DNA of 64,000 nt from Reichenbachiella agarivorans (GCF_025502585.1 NZ_CP106679.1:3255501-3319500); one strand, 5' to 3'. Positions 25,684 to 36,007 are shown, counted from the stretch's first letter. Program-made: numbers and translations. The notes: generated by a model from the sequence alone, not told the origin.

Positions 25684-25786
25684 GGAAAGGATGATTTGTC
25701 AAAGGGCAAATTAATACCTTATTCCTTTCGAAGGGAAATATTTTTGAAATAAACGTGAAGCCATTATTTCAAATCAAACTTATTTA

Positions 25787-25794
25787 TAGTTTTG
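25787..25794 (+). promoter_or_regulatory. -7 promoter element close to the ddl start
   Basis: TAGTTTTG matches TAnnTTTG exactly and ends seven bases before the ddl ATG at 25802. Initiation at the usual distance would give a leaderless or nearly leaderless mRNA. The -33 element is not clear. Confidence 0.5.
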
Positions 25795-25801
25795 CTCTTA
25801 T

Positions 25802-26890
25802 ATGGCTAATGAAAAAATCAACGTAGGAATCCTATTTGGAGGGAAATCAGCTGAACATGAGATTTCGCTTCGCTCTGCAAGAAATGTGATCGATGCTCTT
25901 GATCTCACGAGGTTTGTACCCGTGTTGATTGGGATTACCAAAGACGGACGTTGGTTGTACAGTTCTGAAGCCAAATTGATTCAAGGAGAAGGGGAGAATC
26001 TCAGTCTCAATTCGGACTGCCAAGAGGTGGCCTTGGTGCCACATAGTACAGGCCAATTTCACTATGTAGCTTCAGGGGAGTTGGCAGAAAAAGTGGATGC
26101 GATATTTCCTATTTTGCACGGGCCTTTGGGTGAAGATGGTGCGACACAGGGGTTGCTCAAGCTAGCAGATGTTCCCTTTGTAGGCTGTGATGTACTAGGC
26201 TCTGCTGTAGGTATGGACAAGGACGTGATGAAGCGAATCTTGAGAGATGCGGACTTACCGATTGGGAAGTACATTGCATTGAGAGCACATGAGAAAAGAC
26301 CTACCTTCAAATATATTCAGTCTGAATTGGGTTTGCCTGTTTTCGTGAAGCCAGCCAATATGGGGTCGTCGGTAGGAGTCAGTCGTGCCGAGACCGAAGC
26401 AGAGTACAACAAAGCTTTGGATGAAGCCTTTGCATATGATAGAAAGATTGTGATTGAGCAGTTCATTGACGGTCGTGAGATCGAGTGCGCGATCTTGGGT
26501 AATGAATTTCCAGAAGCCTCTGTTCCTGGTGAAATTTCTTTCTCTCATAATTTTTATTCTTATGAGGCCAAATACTTGGATGACAAAGGTTATCAGATTG
26601 ACATACCAGCCAAGATAGACGACAAACAAATCGCCAGAATACAAAAGATAGCCATAGAGACTTTCCAAGTGTTGGAGTGTGAAGGCTTCTCCAGAGTGGA
26701 TGTGTTTCTCACCCGAGACAACCGCATTCTGGTCAACGAAATCAATACCATTCCTGGATTTACCAAGATCAGCATGTACCCCAAACTCTGGGAAGCCAGT
26801 GGAGTTACCTATACCAATTTGATTTCCAAACTGATAGATCTTGCCATCGATAGACATCAGAAAATTGCTGGATTGAGGACGTCTATTTGA
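25802..26890 (+). CDS. ddl: D-alanine--D-alanine ligase
   Basis: A 362-residue ATP-grasp enzyme joining two D-alanines for peptidoglycan precursors. It shows the N-terminal VGILFGGKSAEHEISLRSA, the HGPLGEDGATQGLL substrate loop, the ATP-grasp stretch PVFVKPANMGSSVGVS and the C-terminal LVNEINTIPGFTKISMYP metal/ATP site. All key positions of the Ddl family appear intact and the length is typical of the VanA/DdlA-like long form. It is single and convergent with the metalloprotease gene one base away. Confidence 0.96.
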   Translation: MANEKINVGILFGGKSAEHEISLRSARNVIDALDLTRFVPVLIGITKDGRWLYSSEAKLIQGEGENLSLNSDCQEVALVPHSTGQFHYVASGELAEKVDAIFPILHGPLGEDGATQGLLKLADVPFVGCDVLGSAVGMDKDVMKRILRDADLPIGKYIALRAHEKRPTFKYIQSELGLPVFVKPANMGSSVGVSRAETEAEYNKALDEAFAYDRKIVIEQFIDGREIECAILGNEFPEASVPGEISFSHNFYSYEAKYLDDKGYQIDIPAKIDDKQIARIQKIAIETFQVLECEGFSRVDVFLTRDNRILVNEINTIPGFTKISMYPKLWEASGVTYTNLISKLIDLAIDRHQKIAGLRTSI

Positions 26891-26891
26891 G

Positions 26892-29891
26892 TTAGCGATT
26901 GATCATCACCCTGCTAGATGCCCGATCATGATCACCAATCACTTGTAAGATGTAGATGCCAGATCGGAGAGATAGGTTGTCAATGAGATAGACTTGATTG
27001 AGCACGTTGTCTATTTTTTGCTCCATGAGGACTTCTCCATTCATGTTGATGAGTCTTATGATTGCATTTTGTTTCTCGTAGAAATTGATTTTGACGTTGA
27101 ATTGATCACTCGCTGGGTTAGGGTAAATTCTGATTTTGCCATCCAAATCAATATTGTCAGGTGCTGCCACATCAAAGAACTCGATGTTGTCTAGGAATAA
27201 ATTGTTGCCATGCTGATTGGTAAATGAAAAGGACAATCTAATGTCACTCATGCCGGTATAAGCACTCAGGTCTAAAGTCTCTGTGATCCAATCTTCTTCA
27301 CTTTCTGGAAACCACTCTGAACTTGTTTCCGTGACGGCCAACCCAGCCCCGTTTTTATCAAATAGCACTTCATCAAAGGACTGGCCACAATCTGTGGATA
27401 GGAGTACTTGCAGTCGATCATTGCGTCCCGTACTGTAGGCATAGGAGTAGTCAAAACGCATAGCGGCTTCATCTAATTCGCTGAGGTCAAGTACTGGGCT
27501 GACAAACTGATTGACTAGACCAAGATTGATGTTGTCAAATGCATTGTAGTGCATGGATCGATCCCGGTCGTCAGATGGGTTGACGTAGAGTTCCCAATAT
27601 TGGAGATTGGATGAGCTGTATTTTTTCCATAACTCATAGGGCGGTTTGGTCAAAAAATCGATCTTGATAGGTAATTCTTCTACACTCGCATTGACAATAA
27701 AATATTGACTGAAGTTATCATTGGTAGGCAGTTCATCATTTTGCCCATTAGGTGAGGATACGTTGAAATCGGCAGACCATTCACCTGCTTCTATATCCTC
27801 AAACAGGAGGGTTACCGTAGTGTTTTGTCCAGGACTAAGATTGACTTGATCTACCTCTTTGGATTGCGTGATTTTGCCCACTTTCCCCGTTACTTTAAAG
27901 GAGGTAAGATTTGAGAAACCATTGTTTCGGACTTCAATATTGGCCTGAAAATCACTCAGGCAACTGACAACAGGAATGTTATTCACGGATTTGATCAATG
28001 CATCATGATTGGTGACACTGGTTGTTGTGATGTGAATATTGTCCAAATAGATGTTGTTGCCATTTCCATTCTGCCCTACAAAAGCCAATACAATTTCATC
28101 GAGGTTTGTATATGAACTGAGGTTGAGTTCTACATTTTTCCAGTCACCTAAACCACTTGGGGAAAAGGGACTACTGCTCTGAGAAGTAGTCCCAAGGTAG
28201 GGGGCCAATTGAGAGAATAGCGTGTTTTCTACAGGGAAGGTGTTGCCACAGTCGGTTGATACAATCACTGCTAACCCATCAGTGTAGTTGCCTGGTACGG
28301 CAGCAAAGGCATAATCAAAGTTCAGGTCTGCAGTGGCAATGCCTATCAAACTGATTGCGGGACTGATGAGGTAATCCAGTGTACCAAGCTGATCCGAGCT
28401 ACTCCCAGCGTAGGACAAAATGGCTGCTTCGTTGCTGGCACTTTCGTCAGCAGCAACCCCATAAGACCAATTACCTATGATGTGCCAGTCACTGCTTCCT
28501 GTCATGCTGCTGTTGGTGAAATCTTGATCCAATGGGATAGTAGTCCAATCGGGAAAGTAACCCTCTACTGTACGACTGTTGTTGCCACTGTTGCCATCGC
28601 TACCTCCATTGACTGTGGTCACCAGAAATTCAAACAAACTGGAAGTGTTGTTTACCGCATAAGGATCAAATTCAATTTCCGCAGTTTCTAGCAGATTTAA
28701 GTTTTGACTGCTAGATAAGGTCTGAATGATGACACCATCGACTTTGAGCTGTACATCGAAAGAGGTGATTGCATTGGTTCCATAGTTTTTGACTTGTAGT
28801 GTAGGCGTGATGTTTTTGTCACAATTGCCAGAGCTGGGTTCTATGATTTGATAGATTCCTAGGTCATTGGCTACTTGCACGACCTCTTGCAGTGCAGGAC
28901 TTGTCAGTAGGACGGTTCTTCTAGGACTGTTTTCAATCACTGTCCTCATCCTTTCTTTTTGATCTAAGGTGAACAGATTCATGCATTTGTCAGCTGTGTA
29001 GTCCATGTAGTTTTGGGTCATGTCTGTGGTCGTGCAGGAAAAGGATATTGATGCTTCGCTACAGTCCATATTGGGATTCGTGCTGCTCTGCTGTAGAGGC
29101 GTGTCATCGCAGTAATCATCTGCGCTACAATTAGAAGCATCACCCCATATGTGTCTCAAGCCTAGCCAGTGACCTACTTCATGTGTGACGGTCCTGCCTC
29201 TGGAAAAATCATCTGTGTTGTAGCCCGTTCCAAAATATTGGTAATCAATGAATACACCGTCTGTCAGAGCGTCATTGGATTGTTCTATATTCAATCCCAC
29301 GAGGTTGGATAGTGGAAATTGTGCATAACCAATGTAATCATTGCTCAAATCTGAAACCCATATGTTGAAATATTGGTTGGCATCCCAGTAGCTCTCATGC
29401 GCGAGATCATCTAGCTGATTGATGCTGTAGTCGTCTCTACTGCCACGCACGCGGTTGATGCCATTGGTAGGGAGGCCTTCTGGATCCCTCACGGCTAGTT
29501 TGAATTCAATTCGAGTATCTGCGGCAAAGGGCAAAAAATCTAACGGCGTATCATTCGCGTCCTCATTGGTTCTTCTAAAATCCTCGTTCATGGTTTGGAT
29601 TTGAGAGATGATTTGCTCGTCAGGGATGTTGCTCGCAGTACCGATACTTTCTCCCTGATGCACTACATGTACGACAACTGGGATCGTATAGACTAGGTCA
29701 CTTTGGGTACTATTGATTCTAAAGTTCTTTTTGTACTGTATGCGTTTGTGCATCCAATTCTCAAATGCTTCTTTGGATTCTTGAGGGAAAGTTTGTTTCG
29801 CTTCGTTGAATGGAACAGTACCGCACCTGTCTTGAGACACGGCAGTAAAACCAATGAGGGTAAGTAGGGGATATAGGAGTAGTTTGTACAC
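26892..29891 (-). CDS. M43 (pappalysin-type) zinc metalloprotease, T9SS cargo
   Basis: A 999-residue secreted protease. A signal peptide (to about 19) precedes a catalytic domain with HEVGHWLGLRH (zinc ligands His237, His241, His247; Glu238 catalytic) and a downstream NYMDYTADKCMNLFT Met-turn, as in the M43 family. Cys pairs around it suggest disulfides. After the protease come beta-sandwich modules, including two similar segments ending in NNIYLDNIHI and NNLFLDNIEF (MAM/jelly-roll-like, with CGxxF). The type A sorting domain IRIYPNPASDQFNV closes the protein. It is likely exported by type IX secretion to degrade extracellular proteins. It follows the NifU-like gene at a 70-base spacing containing a hairpin. 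Confidence 0.92.
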   Translation of the reverse strand: MYKLLLYPLLTLIGFTAVSQDRCGTVPFNEAKQTFPQESKEAFENWMHKRIQYKKNFRINSTQSDLVYTIPVVVHVVHQGESIGTASNIPDEQIISQIQTMNEDFRRTNEDANDTPLDFLPFAADTRIEFKLAVRDPEGLPTNGINRVRGSRDDYSINQLDDLAHESYWDANQYFNIWVSDLSNDYIGYAQFPLSNLVGLNIEQSNDALTDGVFIDYQYFGTGYNTDDFSRGRTVTHEVGHWLGLRHIWGDASNCSADDYCDDTPLQQSSTNPNMDCSEASISFSCTTTDMTQNYMDYTADKCMNLFTLDQKERMRTVIENSPRRTVLLTSPALQEVVQVANDLGIYQIIEPSSGNCDKNITPTLQVKNYGTNAITSFDVQLKVDGVIIQTLSSSQNLNLLETAEIEFDPYAVNNTSSLFEFLVTTVNGGSDGNSGNNSRTVEGYFPDWTTIPLDQDFTNSSMTGSSDWHIIGNWSYGVAADESASNEAAILSYAGSSSDQLGTLDYLISPAISLIGIATADLNFDYAFAAVPGNYTDGLAVIVSTDCGNTFPVENTLFSQLAPYLGTTSQSSSPFSPSGLGDWKNVELNLSSYTNLDEIVLAFVGQNGNGNNIYLDNIHITTTSVTNHDALIKSVNNIPVVSCLSDFQANIEVRNNGFSNLTSFKVTGKVGKITQSKEVDQVNLSPGQNTTVTLLFEDIEAGEWSADFNVSSPNGQNDELPTNDNFSQYFIVNASVEELPIKIDFLTKPPYELWKKYSSSNLQYWELYVNPSDDRDRSMHYNAFDNINLGLVNQFVSPVLDLSELDEAAMRFDYSYAYSTGRNDRLQVLLSTDCGQSFDEVLFDKNGAGLAVTETSSEWFPESEEDWITETLDLSAYTGMSDIRLSFSFTNQHGNNLFLDNIEFFDVAAPDNIDLDGKIRIYPNPASDQFNVKINFYEKQNAIIRLINMNGEVLMEQKIDNVLNQVYLIDNLSLRSGIYILQVIGDHDRASSRVMINR

Positions 29892-29903
29892 AGGATATGA
29901 AAG

Positions 29904-29929
29904 CGTTGAAACTAATCAAAGTTTCAACG
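29904..29929. repeat. 10-bp hairpin between nifU-like and protease genes
   Basis: CGTTGAAACT (29904-29913) pairs exactly with AGTTTCAACG (29920-29929) around the loop AATCAA. On the minus strand it lies after the NifU-like stop and just before the protease start. The T tract expected of an intrinsic terminator is missing. It may stabilise or separate the two messages. Confidence 0.5.
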
Positions 29930-29961
29930 ATTCTGAAAGAATTTCATGTGAAAATCGAGAA

Positions 29962-30225
29962 CTATCCTGCTGGCTGTGTGTTTTTGGCTCTGATAGCAGT
30001 CACCTCTGGTGCTACTCTTTTGATCGCCTCTTCTATGCCTGCTTTCATAGTCATGTGTGACATAGGACATGATTCACATGCTCCTAATAGTTCTACATGC
30101 ACGACATAATCATCGTCTATGTCCAACACACGCACATCTCCACCATCCGCTTCCAGATATGGTCTGATATTGCCAATGGATTCATTGATTCTGACTAAAA
30201 GCTCTGTTTTTTTGTTGCTATCCAT
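29962..30225 (-). CDS. NifU C-terminal-domain protein (Fe-S scaffold)
   Basis: An 87-residue NifU-type scaffold domain. IRPYLEADGGDVRVLDI and LLGACESCPMSHMTMKAGIE carry the CxxC pair (Cys50, Cys53) that holds a transient Fe-S cluster. Stand-alone forms like this hand clusters to apoproteins. It follows the Mrp gene on the same strand with a 99-base gap, so the two probably cooperate in Fe-S maturation. A second ATG seven codons upstream (30246) cannot be excluded; I chose 30225 because homology begins there. Confidence 0.9.
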   Translation of the reverse strand: MDSNKKTELLVRINESIGNIRPYLEADGGDVRVLDIDDDYVVHVELLGACESCPMSHMTMKAGIEEAIKRVAPEVTAIRAKNTQPAG

Positions 30226-30344
30226 ATATTGGTTTTGAGTAATCAAATTTAACCTGAAATATTTAATTCATGCGTAGAAAGTCTAAAAGTAGTATCTAGT
30301 ACTAAGTATTGCGTGTTGAGACTTTTTCTAACCACTCACTATTA

Positions 30345-31469
30345 TCAACTCATCTGCACAACCTTTGTTTTCTCTCCATTTGCATTTCTGATGGCTACCT
30401 GTCTTGCGACAGATTGAGCCAGTTCAGTAAAGGCATCTTCTGTGATTCCTTCTTTCATGACTGCAGGATATCCACTGTCGCCACTCTCTCGGATAGATTG
30501 TACAATTGGAATTTCTCCCAAAAATGGTACTTCTTCTTTCTCTGCCAGTTTTCTTCCTCCGTCCTGTCCGAAAATATAGTATTTGCTATCTGGGAGTTCT
30601 GCGGGTGTGAAATAGGCCATGTTTTCGATTACACCAAGAATAGGTACGTTGATTTGGGGTAGTTTGAACATGGCCAAACCTTTTCGGGCATCAGCAATCG
30701 CTACTTTTTGCGGTGAAGTTACGATGATTGCACCTGTCACAGGTACAGATTGTACGAGCGTCAGGTGAATGTCACTGGTCCCAGGAGGCAAGTCGATCAA
30801 CAAGTAATCTAGTTCGCCCCATTTGACGTCACTGATGAATTGCTTCAATGCAGAACTGGCCATAGGACCTCTCCATACGATGGCGTTGTCCTTTGGCGTC
30901 AAAAACCCAATTGATACCAGTTTGACACCATATTGCATGATAGGGATGATCAGATTTTTGCCATCTTCCATGACCATGTCTGGTTGTTCATGTTCGCAGT
31001 TGAACATGGTAGGGATAGATGGGCCAAAGATGTCTGCGTCGATGATACCCACCTCTGCACCACTTTTGGCCAGCGCAACAGCTAGATTGGCTGTAACAGT
31101 AGATTTGCCTACACCGCCTTTGCCAGAGGAGACGGCAATGATGTTTTTGACTTTGGGCAAAGTGAATGATTGGCCTCTTGTCGAAGTAACTTGTGCACTC
31201 ATATCCAATTCGATTTTCAATCCATTGGCTACTTTTTCTACTGCTTCCATGCAGTCCTTTTTGATCTTTTCCTTGAGTGGACAGGCTGGGGTGGTCAACT
31301 CTACGGTGAAACTGATTTTCTCGTCAGTGACAACCAGATTTTTGATCATTTTGAGGGTGACCAAATCCTGTTTGAGATCGGGGTCTTGCACGGTACTGAG
31401 TGCCTGGAGTACTTCTTTGTTTGTTACTTTCAATGCAGTAATGTCGCTTTGTGTTGAATTTGTCCGCAA
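30345..31469 (-). CDS. mrp: Mrp/NBP35-family P-loop ATPase (Fe-S carrier), lacking CxxC
   Basis: A 374-residue protein. Residues about 15-90 form the MIP18/DUF59 domain (LQALSTVQDPDLKQDLV). The deviant Walker A SGKGGVGKST lies at 115-124, followed by IIDADIFGPSIP and LLIDLPPGTSD. ApbC/Nbp35 proteins hold a bridging cluster with a C-terminal CxxC; at that place this protein has MAYFTPAELPDSKYYIFG with no cysteines. The start is uncertain: 31469 is a TTG, and another TTG at 31433 would give the usual family N-terminus. It is divergent from dnaG and upstream of the NifU-like gene. Confidence 0.92.
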   Translation of the reverse strand: MRTNSTQSDITALKVTNKEVLQALSTVQDPDLKQDLVTLKMIKNLVVTDEKISFTVELTTPACPLKEKIKKDCMEAVEKVANGLKIELDMSAQVTSTRGQSFTLPKVKNIIAVSSGKGGVGKSTVTANLAVALAKSGAEVGIIDADIFGPSIPTMFNCEHEQPDMVMEDGKNLIIPIMQYGVKLVSIGFLTPKDNAIVWRGPMASSALKQFISDVKWGELDYLLIDLPPGTSDIHLTLVQSVPVTGAIIVTSPQKVAIADARKGLAMFKLPQINVPILGVIENMAYFTPAELPDSKYYIFGQDGGRKLAEKEEVPFLGEIPIVQSIRESGDSGYPAVMKEGITEDAFTELAQSVARQVAIRNANGEKTKVVQMS

Positions 31470-31517
31470 GTTAAGTGATATCGGCTTTTTGTATCATATA
31501 ATGAGTTAATTTCGTGC

Positions 31518-31525
31518 TAGATTTG
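31518..31525 (+). promoter_or_regulatory. -7 promoter element for dnaG-ribBA
   Basis: TAGATTTG matches TAnnTTTG exactly, 37 bases upstream of the dnaG start codon, in the 93-base gap between divergent mrp and dnaG. No strong -33 TTTG was recognised. Confidence 0.5.
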
Positions 31526-31562
31526 TAATCCCAAAGACCCAAAAACTAATTAAGAGAAATAA

Positions 31563-33485
31563 GTGATCAGTAATCATACCATAGAGGAAATCAAAAACCG
31601 TATGGACATCTATGAAGTGATTAGTGATTTCGTTCAACTCAAAAAAGCGGGTTCTAGTTACAAGGCATTGAGTCCATTCACAGACGAAAAGACACCATCT
31701 TTCGTCGTCTCACCTTCCAAGAATATTTTCAAATGCTTTAGCACAGGCAAAGGTGGAGATCCAATCACGTTTTTGATGGAGATAGATGGCCTTAGCTACA
31801 TGGAGGCACTCAAATACCTGGCTCAGAAATACGGCATTACCGTAGAAGAGGACGAAAGGAGTGAAGAGTACAATCATGCCCAAAACGAACGAGAGAGTTT
31901 GTTTATCGCACTCAATTTTGCCAAGGATCATTTCGTAGACAATCTGTGGAACAGTGATGAAGGCAAAAATATTGGACTGACTTATTTCAAAGAAAGAGGC
32001 TTTAGCGAAGAGACGATGCGGACTTTTGATCTGGGTTATGCCCTAGATCAGTGGCAGGGATTAATAGATGCCTCTAATAAAAAAGGATACAATGAGGCGT
32101 ATCTCGAAAAGGCAGGATTGAAAATCGTCAAGGAGGACAAATCTTATGACCGTTTTAGGGGTAGAGTTACTTTTCCAATCCACAATATCTCAGGCAAAGT
32201 CATTGCGTTTGGTGCTCGTACACTCAAGAGTCAAGAGAAGGGGCCTAAATATATCAACAGTCCTGAGACAGACTTATATACCAAGAGTAAAATCCTTTAT
32301 GGAATTTTTCAGGCAAAGAATGAAATTAGAAACCTAGCGAATTGCTACCTGGTAGAGGGCTACACAGATGTGATCTCGCTCTACCAAGCTGGGATCAAAA
32401 ACGTAGTGGCGTCTTCGGGGACTTCATTGACCGAGGATCAAATCAAATTGATCAAGCGATATACCGACAATGTCACGGTGCTATTTGATGGTGACAAGGC
32501 AGGTATCAAGGCGTCCATGAGAGGAATAGATATGATGCTGACTGGTGGTCTCAATGTCAAGGCGGTTCGTTTCCCTGATGGCGAAGATCCAGACAGTTAT
32601 TCTCGGCAGATTGGGGGAGAGGCTTTCAAGGCATATTTGAATAAGAATAGTCTTGATTTTATTTCTTTCAAGACGGATTTGTATATCTCAGGTACAGTTG
32701 ATCCTATCAAAAGAGCAGAATCGATCAGAGAGGTAGTCCACAGCATCTCGTTGATTCCTGATCCGATCAAGCGCACAGTTTATTTGCAGCAATCTAGCTC
32801 CCAGTTGGGGATAGAAGAATCTACGCTGCTGACCGAACTGAACAAACTATTGCTCAACGAAAGCAAAGCCAAATATCAGGCTCCTATGCCAATGGAGCCA
32901 CCTGCGGATTTATTTGCCGATCCTCAGGATTTGGAAGAACAAGTTCTGCCTCAAACAGTACTGCAAAATCAAGAACGAGAAAATATCCGCATGTTGATCA
33001 ACTACGGACAAGAATTGATCGTAGGGTTGGAGGGTCAGGAAATCAATTTGGCGCAATACATATTGACCGAGTCCGAAGATATTGAATTTACCACCCCGAT
33101 ATATGACCGACTTTTGAACATTTTCAAAGAAAATTTGTTAGAGGGTAAAGTGACGAGTTTGAGAGATTTGTTGAGTCATTCGGATGAAGAGGTGCGCACT
33201 GTAGCGGTCGACCTATCTACCGAGCGACACGAATTGAGTCCCAATTGGTCCGACAAGTTTCAGATTTCGGTAGCGCATGAGAGAGATACGCTCAAAAAAT
33301 CTGCATTTGGGAGCATTCTCAGACTTAAGTTTAGAATTATAAGAAAAATGATTGCTGACAACATGGATAAAATGAAGTTGGCAGTAGATGAAAAAGAAAT
33401 TGACGGATATTTGTCCGTAATAAGTGACTTGAAAAAGATGGAAATGGCCATCGCTAAAGAATTAGGAAACGTTACCGTAAAGTAG
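31563..33485 (+). CDS. dnaG: DNA primase DnaG with altered zinc-binding domain
   Basis: A 640-residue primase. The N-terminal CHC2-type domain (about 1-100) keeps its fold signature, but three of four zinc ligands are substituted: [12 protein letters not shown] has Ser37 and Thr40 in place of Cys and His, and KCFSTGKGG keeps Cys58 but has Thr61 in place of Cys. The TOPRIM catalytic core is intact, with [16 protein letters not shown] and [12 protein letters not shown]. The C-terminal helicase-binding region is diverged. Similar zinc-ligand loss is, to my knowledge, found in other Bacteroidota primases. The start is GTG, with ribBA two bases after the stop. Confidence 0.95.
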   Translation: MISNHTIEEIKNRMDIYEVISDFVQLKKAGSSYKALSPFTDEKTPSFVVSPSKNIFKCFSTGKGGDPITFLMEIDGLSYMEALKYLAQKYGITVEEDERSEEYNHAQNERESLFIALNFAKDHFVDNLWNSDEGKNIGLTYFKERGFSEETMRTFDLGYALDQWQGLIDASNKKGYNEAYLEKAGLKIVKEDKSYDRFRGRVTFPIHNISGKVIAFGARTLKSQEKGPKYINSPETDLYTKSKILYGIFQAKNEIRNLANCYLVEGYTDVISLYQAGIKNVVASSGTSLTEDQIKLIKRYTDNVTVLFDGDKAGIKASMRGIDMMLTGGLNVKAVRFPDGEDPDSYSRQIGGEAFKAYLNKNSLDFISFKTDLYISGTVDPIKRAESIREVVHSISLIPDPIKRTVYLQQSSSQLGIEESTLLTELNKLLLNESKAKYQAPMPMEPPADLFADPQDLEEQVLPQTVLQNQERENIRMLINYGQELIVGLEGQEINLAQYILTESEDIEFTTPIYDRLLNIFKENLLEGKVTSLRDLLSHSDEEVRTVAVDLSTERHELSPNWSDKFQISVAHERDTLKKSAFGSILRLKFRIIRKMIADNMDKMKLAVDEKEIDGYLSVISDLKKMEMAIAKELGNVTVK

Positions 33486-33487
33486 AC

Positions 33488-34690
33488 ATGTTAGATTTAG
33501 TATCAGAAGGAATAGAGGCTATCAAAAGAGGTGAAGTGATCATCGTAGTAGATGACGAAGACAGAGAAAATGAAGGCGATTTTGTGTGTGCAGCTGAGAG
33601 TGTGACACCTGAGATTATCAATTTCATGGCTACTCATGGTAGAGGATTGATTTGTGCACCATTGGTCGAAAGCCGTTGTGACGAGTTGGGTTTGGAGTTG
33701 ATGGTAGGTAGAAATACGGCAGCTTATGAAACACCCTTTACAGTTTCTATTGACTTGATTGGTCATGGTTGCACCACGGGGATTTCGGCCAGCGACAGAG
33801 CCAAAACCATCAAAGCCTTGGTTGATCCTACAATCAAGCCTGACGAACTCGGCAAACCAGGTCATATTTTTCCTTTGCGAGCAAAAAAAGGTGGCGTACT
33901 GCGCAGAGCAGGACATACAGAGGCAGCCATAGATTTGGCACGACTCGCAGGGATGGAGCCTGCAGGTGTCTTGGTGGAGATCATGAATGAAGATGGCAGT
34001 ATGGCAAGACTCCCAGATTTGAGAGTGGTTGCAGACAAATTCAAACTCAAATTGATTTCGATCAAAGATTTGATTGCTTACCGAATGGAGAAGGAATCTT
34101 TGATTCAAAAGGAAATTACCGTCAACATGCCTACTGAATGGGGGGATTTCAAATTGACTTCCTACAAGCAATTGAGCACAGGAGAAACACATTTGGCTTT
34201 GGTCAAAGGTGAGTGGGAGAAAGATGAACCTGTAATGGTCAGGGTACACTCATCTTGTGTGACTGGAGATATTTTTGGCTCGTGTAGATGTGATTGTGGA
34301 GATCAATTACACAAGTCAATGAAGATGGTTGAGGAAGAAGGCAAAGGTGTCGTGCTATACATGAATCAGGAAGGAAGAGGTATCGGGCTCACCAACAAGT
34401 TGATGGCATACAAGCTTCAAGAAGAAGGCTTGGATACAGTAGAGGCCAATGAAAAACTAGGATTCCAAGGTGATCATAGAGATTACGGTGTAGGTGCGCA
34501 AATTCTCAACAACCTAGGAGTGACTAAAATCCGTTTGATTACTAATAATCCAACAAAAAGAGTAGGTTTGATGGGCTATGGTCTTGAGATTGTAGAGAAT
34601 ATCGCGATGGAAGTAATCCCCAATAAGCACAATCAAAAATACTTGGAGACCAAACGTGACAAAATGGGTCACAGCATTTTGAAAAAATGA
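33488..34690 (+). CDS. ribBA: bifunctional DHBP synthase / GTP cyclohydrolase II
   Basis: A 400-residue fusion catalysing two entry steps of riboflavin synthesis. Residues about 1-200 are 3,4-dihydroxy-2-butanone-4-phosphate synthase, with [18 protein letters not shown] and [17 protein letters not shown]. Residues about 205-400 are GTP cyclohydrolase II, with the zinc cluster in [18 protein letters not shown] and the catalytic [13 protein letters not shown]. Both active sites look complete. It follows dnaG by two bases and its stop overlaps the next start by four bases (ATGA). No FMN riboswitch is visible, as expected for an internal operon gene. Confidence 0.96.
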   Translation: MLDLVSEGIEAIKRGEVIIVVDDEDRENEGDFVCAAESVTPEIINFMATHGRGLICAPLVESRCDELGLELMVGRNTAAYETPFTVSIDLIGHGCTTGISASDRAKTIKALVDPTIKPDELGKPGHIFPLRAKKGGVLRRAGHTEAAIDLARLAGMEPAGVLVEIMNEDGSMARLPDLRVVADKFKLKLISIKDLIAYRMEKESLIQKEITVNMPTEWGDFKLTSYKQLSTGETHLALVKGEWEKDEPVMVRVHSSCVTGDIFGSCRCDCGDQLHKSMKMVEEEGKGVVLYMNQEGRGIGLTNKLMAYKLQEEGLDTVEANEKLGFQGDHRDYGVGAQILNNLGVTKIRLITNNPTKRVGLMGYGLEIVENIAMEVIPNKHNQKYLETKRDKMGHSILKK

Positions 34691-35295
34691 TTAAATACTT
34701 GACTTTCATATCGTTATTTTTTGTGTCATGGACTGGTTACAGTCAGGAGTTTTCTTCTCGGGTGTGGCACAAGGGATGGTTGGTGACCATGGATGGTGAT
34801 ACCGTCCATGGAGATCTGAAATACGATATGGAAGTCAATACCATTCAAATCCTCAATGAGAATCAAAAAATACAAGCTTACAACAGCAAGAAAGTAATGT
34901 ATGTGGAATTTTTTGATAGTGTATTGAAGAACTACCGCAAGTTCTACTCCATCCCATACAACGTCAGCTACGACTTCAGAGCACCTATTTTGTTTGAAGT
35001 CCTGTACGAAGGACCGACGACACTGCTGTGTAGAGAAAAGATCGTTGTGGAAACAGACCCCTATAGTCAGTCATATTATGGTGTGTCGACTGTCTCAAGG
35101 GAACGTGTTTCTCTGACTTACTATTTTGCATTCAAGTCGGGAGAAATAGTCATGTACTCGGGTAAAAAAGGTGAATTGTTTACCATCCTAGATCAACGTC
35201 CAGATCAGATCAAGGAATACATCAAAAAGAACCGCCTTGACCCCAATGAAGTGCGAGATTTGATTAGAATAGTAGCCTTCTACAACTCCATCTAG
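34687..35295 (+). CDS. exported protein of unknown function
   Basis: A 202-residue protein with a signal peptide ending around TGYSQ. The mature part starts [21 protein letters not shown], a pattern also found in small Bacteroidota exported proteins where a beta-strand-rich domain follows 'G-x-V-x-GxLxY'. It has no Cys-lipobox and no catalytic motif. The last 50 residues are helical and charged ([19 protein letters not shown]). Its ATG overlaps the ribBA stop, so it is cotranscribed with dnaG-ribBA by position, although a functional link is not evident. Confidence 0.7.
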   Translation: MIKYLTFISLFFVSWTGYSQEFSSRVWHKGWLVTMDGDTVHGDLKYDMEVNTIQILNENQKIQAYNSKKVMYVEFFDSVLKNYRKFYSIPYNVSYDFRAPILFEVLYEGPTTLLCREKIVVETDPYSQSYYGVSTVSRERVSLTYYFAFKSGEIVMYSGKKGELFTILDQRPDQIKEYIKKNRLDPNEVRDLIRIVAFYNSI

Positions 35296-35404
35296 CCAGA
35301 GTCTCACGAATCTTACATAAATTTCTTCTGTTGTAAAACTTTTTGAATCCAGTATTCATCCTAGGGATATATGGATCAAAACAGGACGGAACTAATCGAG
35401 ACCA

Positions 35405-36007
35405 ATGAGCTTGCCTAATATCGCTTTGGATCATACGGAGAAACTTATCGAGCGTGCCAAGCTGGGTGACAAAAAATCATTCAATGAAGTGGTCGGGCTA
35501 TGGTACAAGAAGATTTATAACTTCTGTTACAAATACTGTCACGACCATGACCAAGCCAGCGAAGCAGCACAACGGACTTTCATCAAAGTTTATGATCACT
35601 TACTCAAACTAGAGGATATTGGGAAGTTCAAATCATGGCTTTACATCATTGCTCTGAATGTCTGTAGGGAGGAAAGCAGAAGAATGACCCGTGTCGCCAA
35701 GATGTTTGTGTCTGATGGTGACGATTCCAAACACGTGGAAGTCGATGGAGGAGAGACATTTGCGCAGGTCTATGACCGCAGTGAATTATCATCGATCGTA
35801 ATCGCATCACTCAACCAGTTGGGAGAGGAACAAAAGGAGGTGATCTTGATGAAGGAATATGAAGGATTGAAGTTCAGAGAGATAGCAGAAGTGCTCAATA
35901 TCTCCGAAAATACTGTCAAGTCGCGCTTGTACTATGGCTTGAGTAACCTGAAAAAGATATTAGTTAAAAATCGTGCATTCAAAGAATCCTACGACTATGG
36001 GAAATAA
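35405..36007 (+). CDS. ECF-type RNA polymerase sigma factor
   Basis: A 200-residue sigma-70 family protein with only regions 2 and 4. Region 2 is recognisable at YNFCYKYCHDHDQASEAAQRTFIKVYDHL. Region 4 is at LNQLGEEQKEVILMKEYEGLKFREIAEVLNISENTVKSRLYYGL. The linker is unusually acidic (VSDGDDSKHVEVDGGETF). The next gene starts 11 bases before its stop and encodes a membrane anti-sigma-like protein, so this is probably an envelope-responsive sigma factor controlled by that partner. Confidence 0.93.
   Translation: MSLPNIALDHTEKLIERAKLGDKKSFNEVVGLWYKKIYNFCYKYCHDHDQASEAAQRTFIKVYDHLLKLEDIGKFKSWLYIIALNVCREESRRMTRVAKMFVSDGDDSKHVEVDGGETFAQVYDRSELSSIVIASLNQLGEEQKEVILMKEYEGLKFREIAEVLNISENTVKSRLYYGLSNLKKILVKNRAFKESYDYGK

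Noticed and set aside
35371-35418. A 15-codon leader-like ORF overlapping the sigma factor start
   Set aside because: No codon runs, no terminator/antiterminator pair and no attenuation logic. Probably chance.
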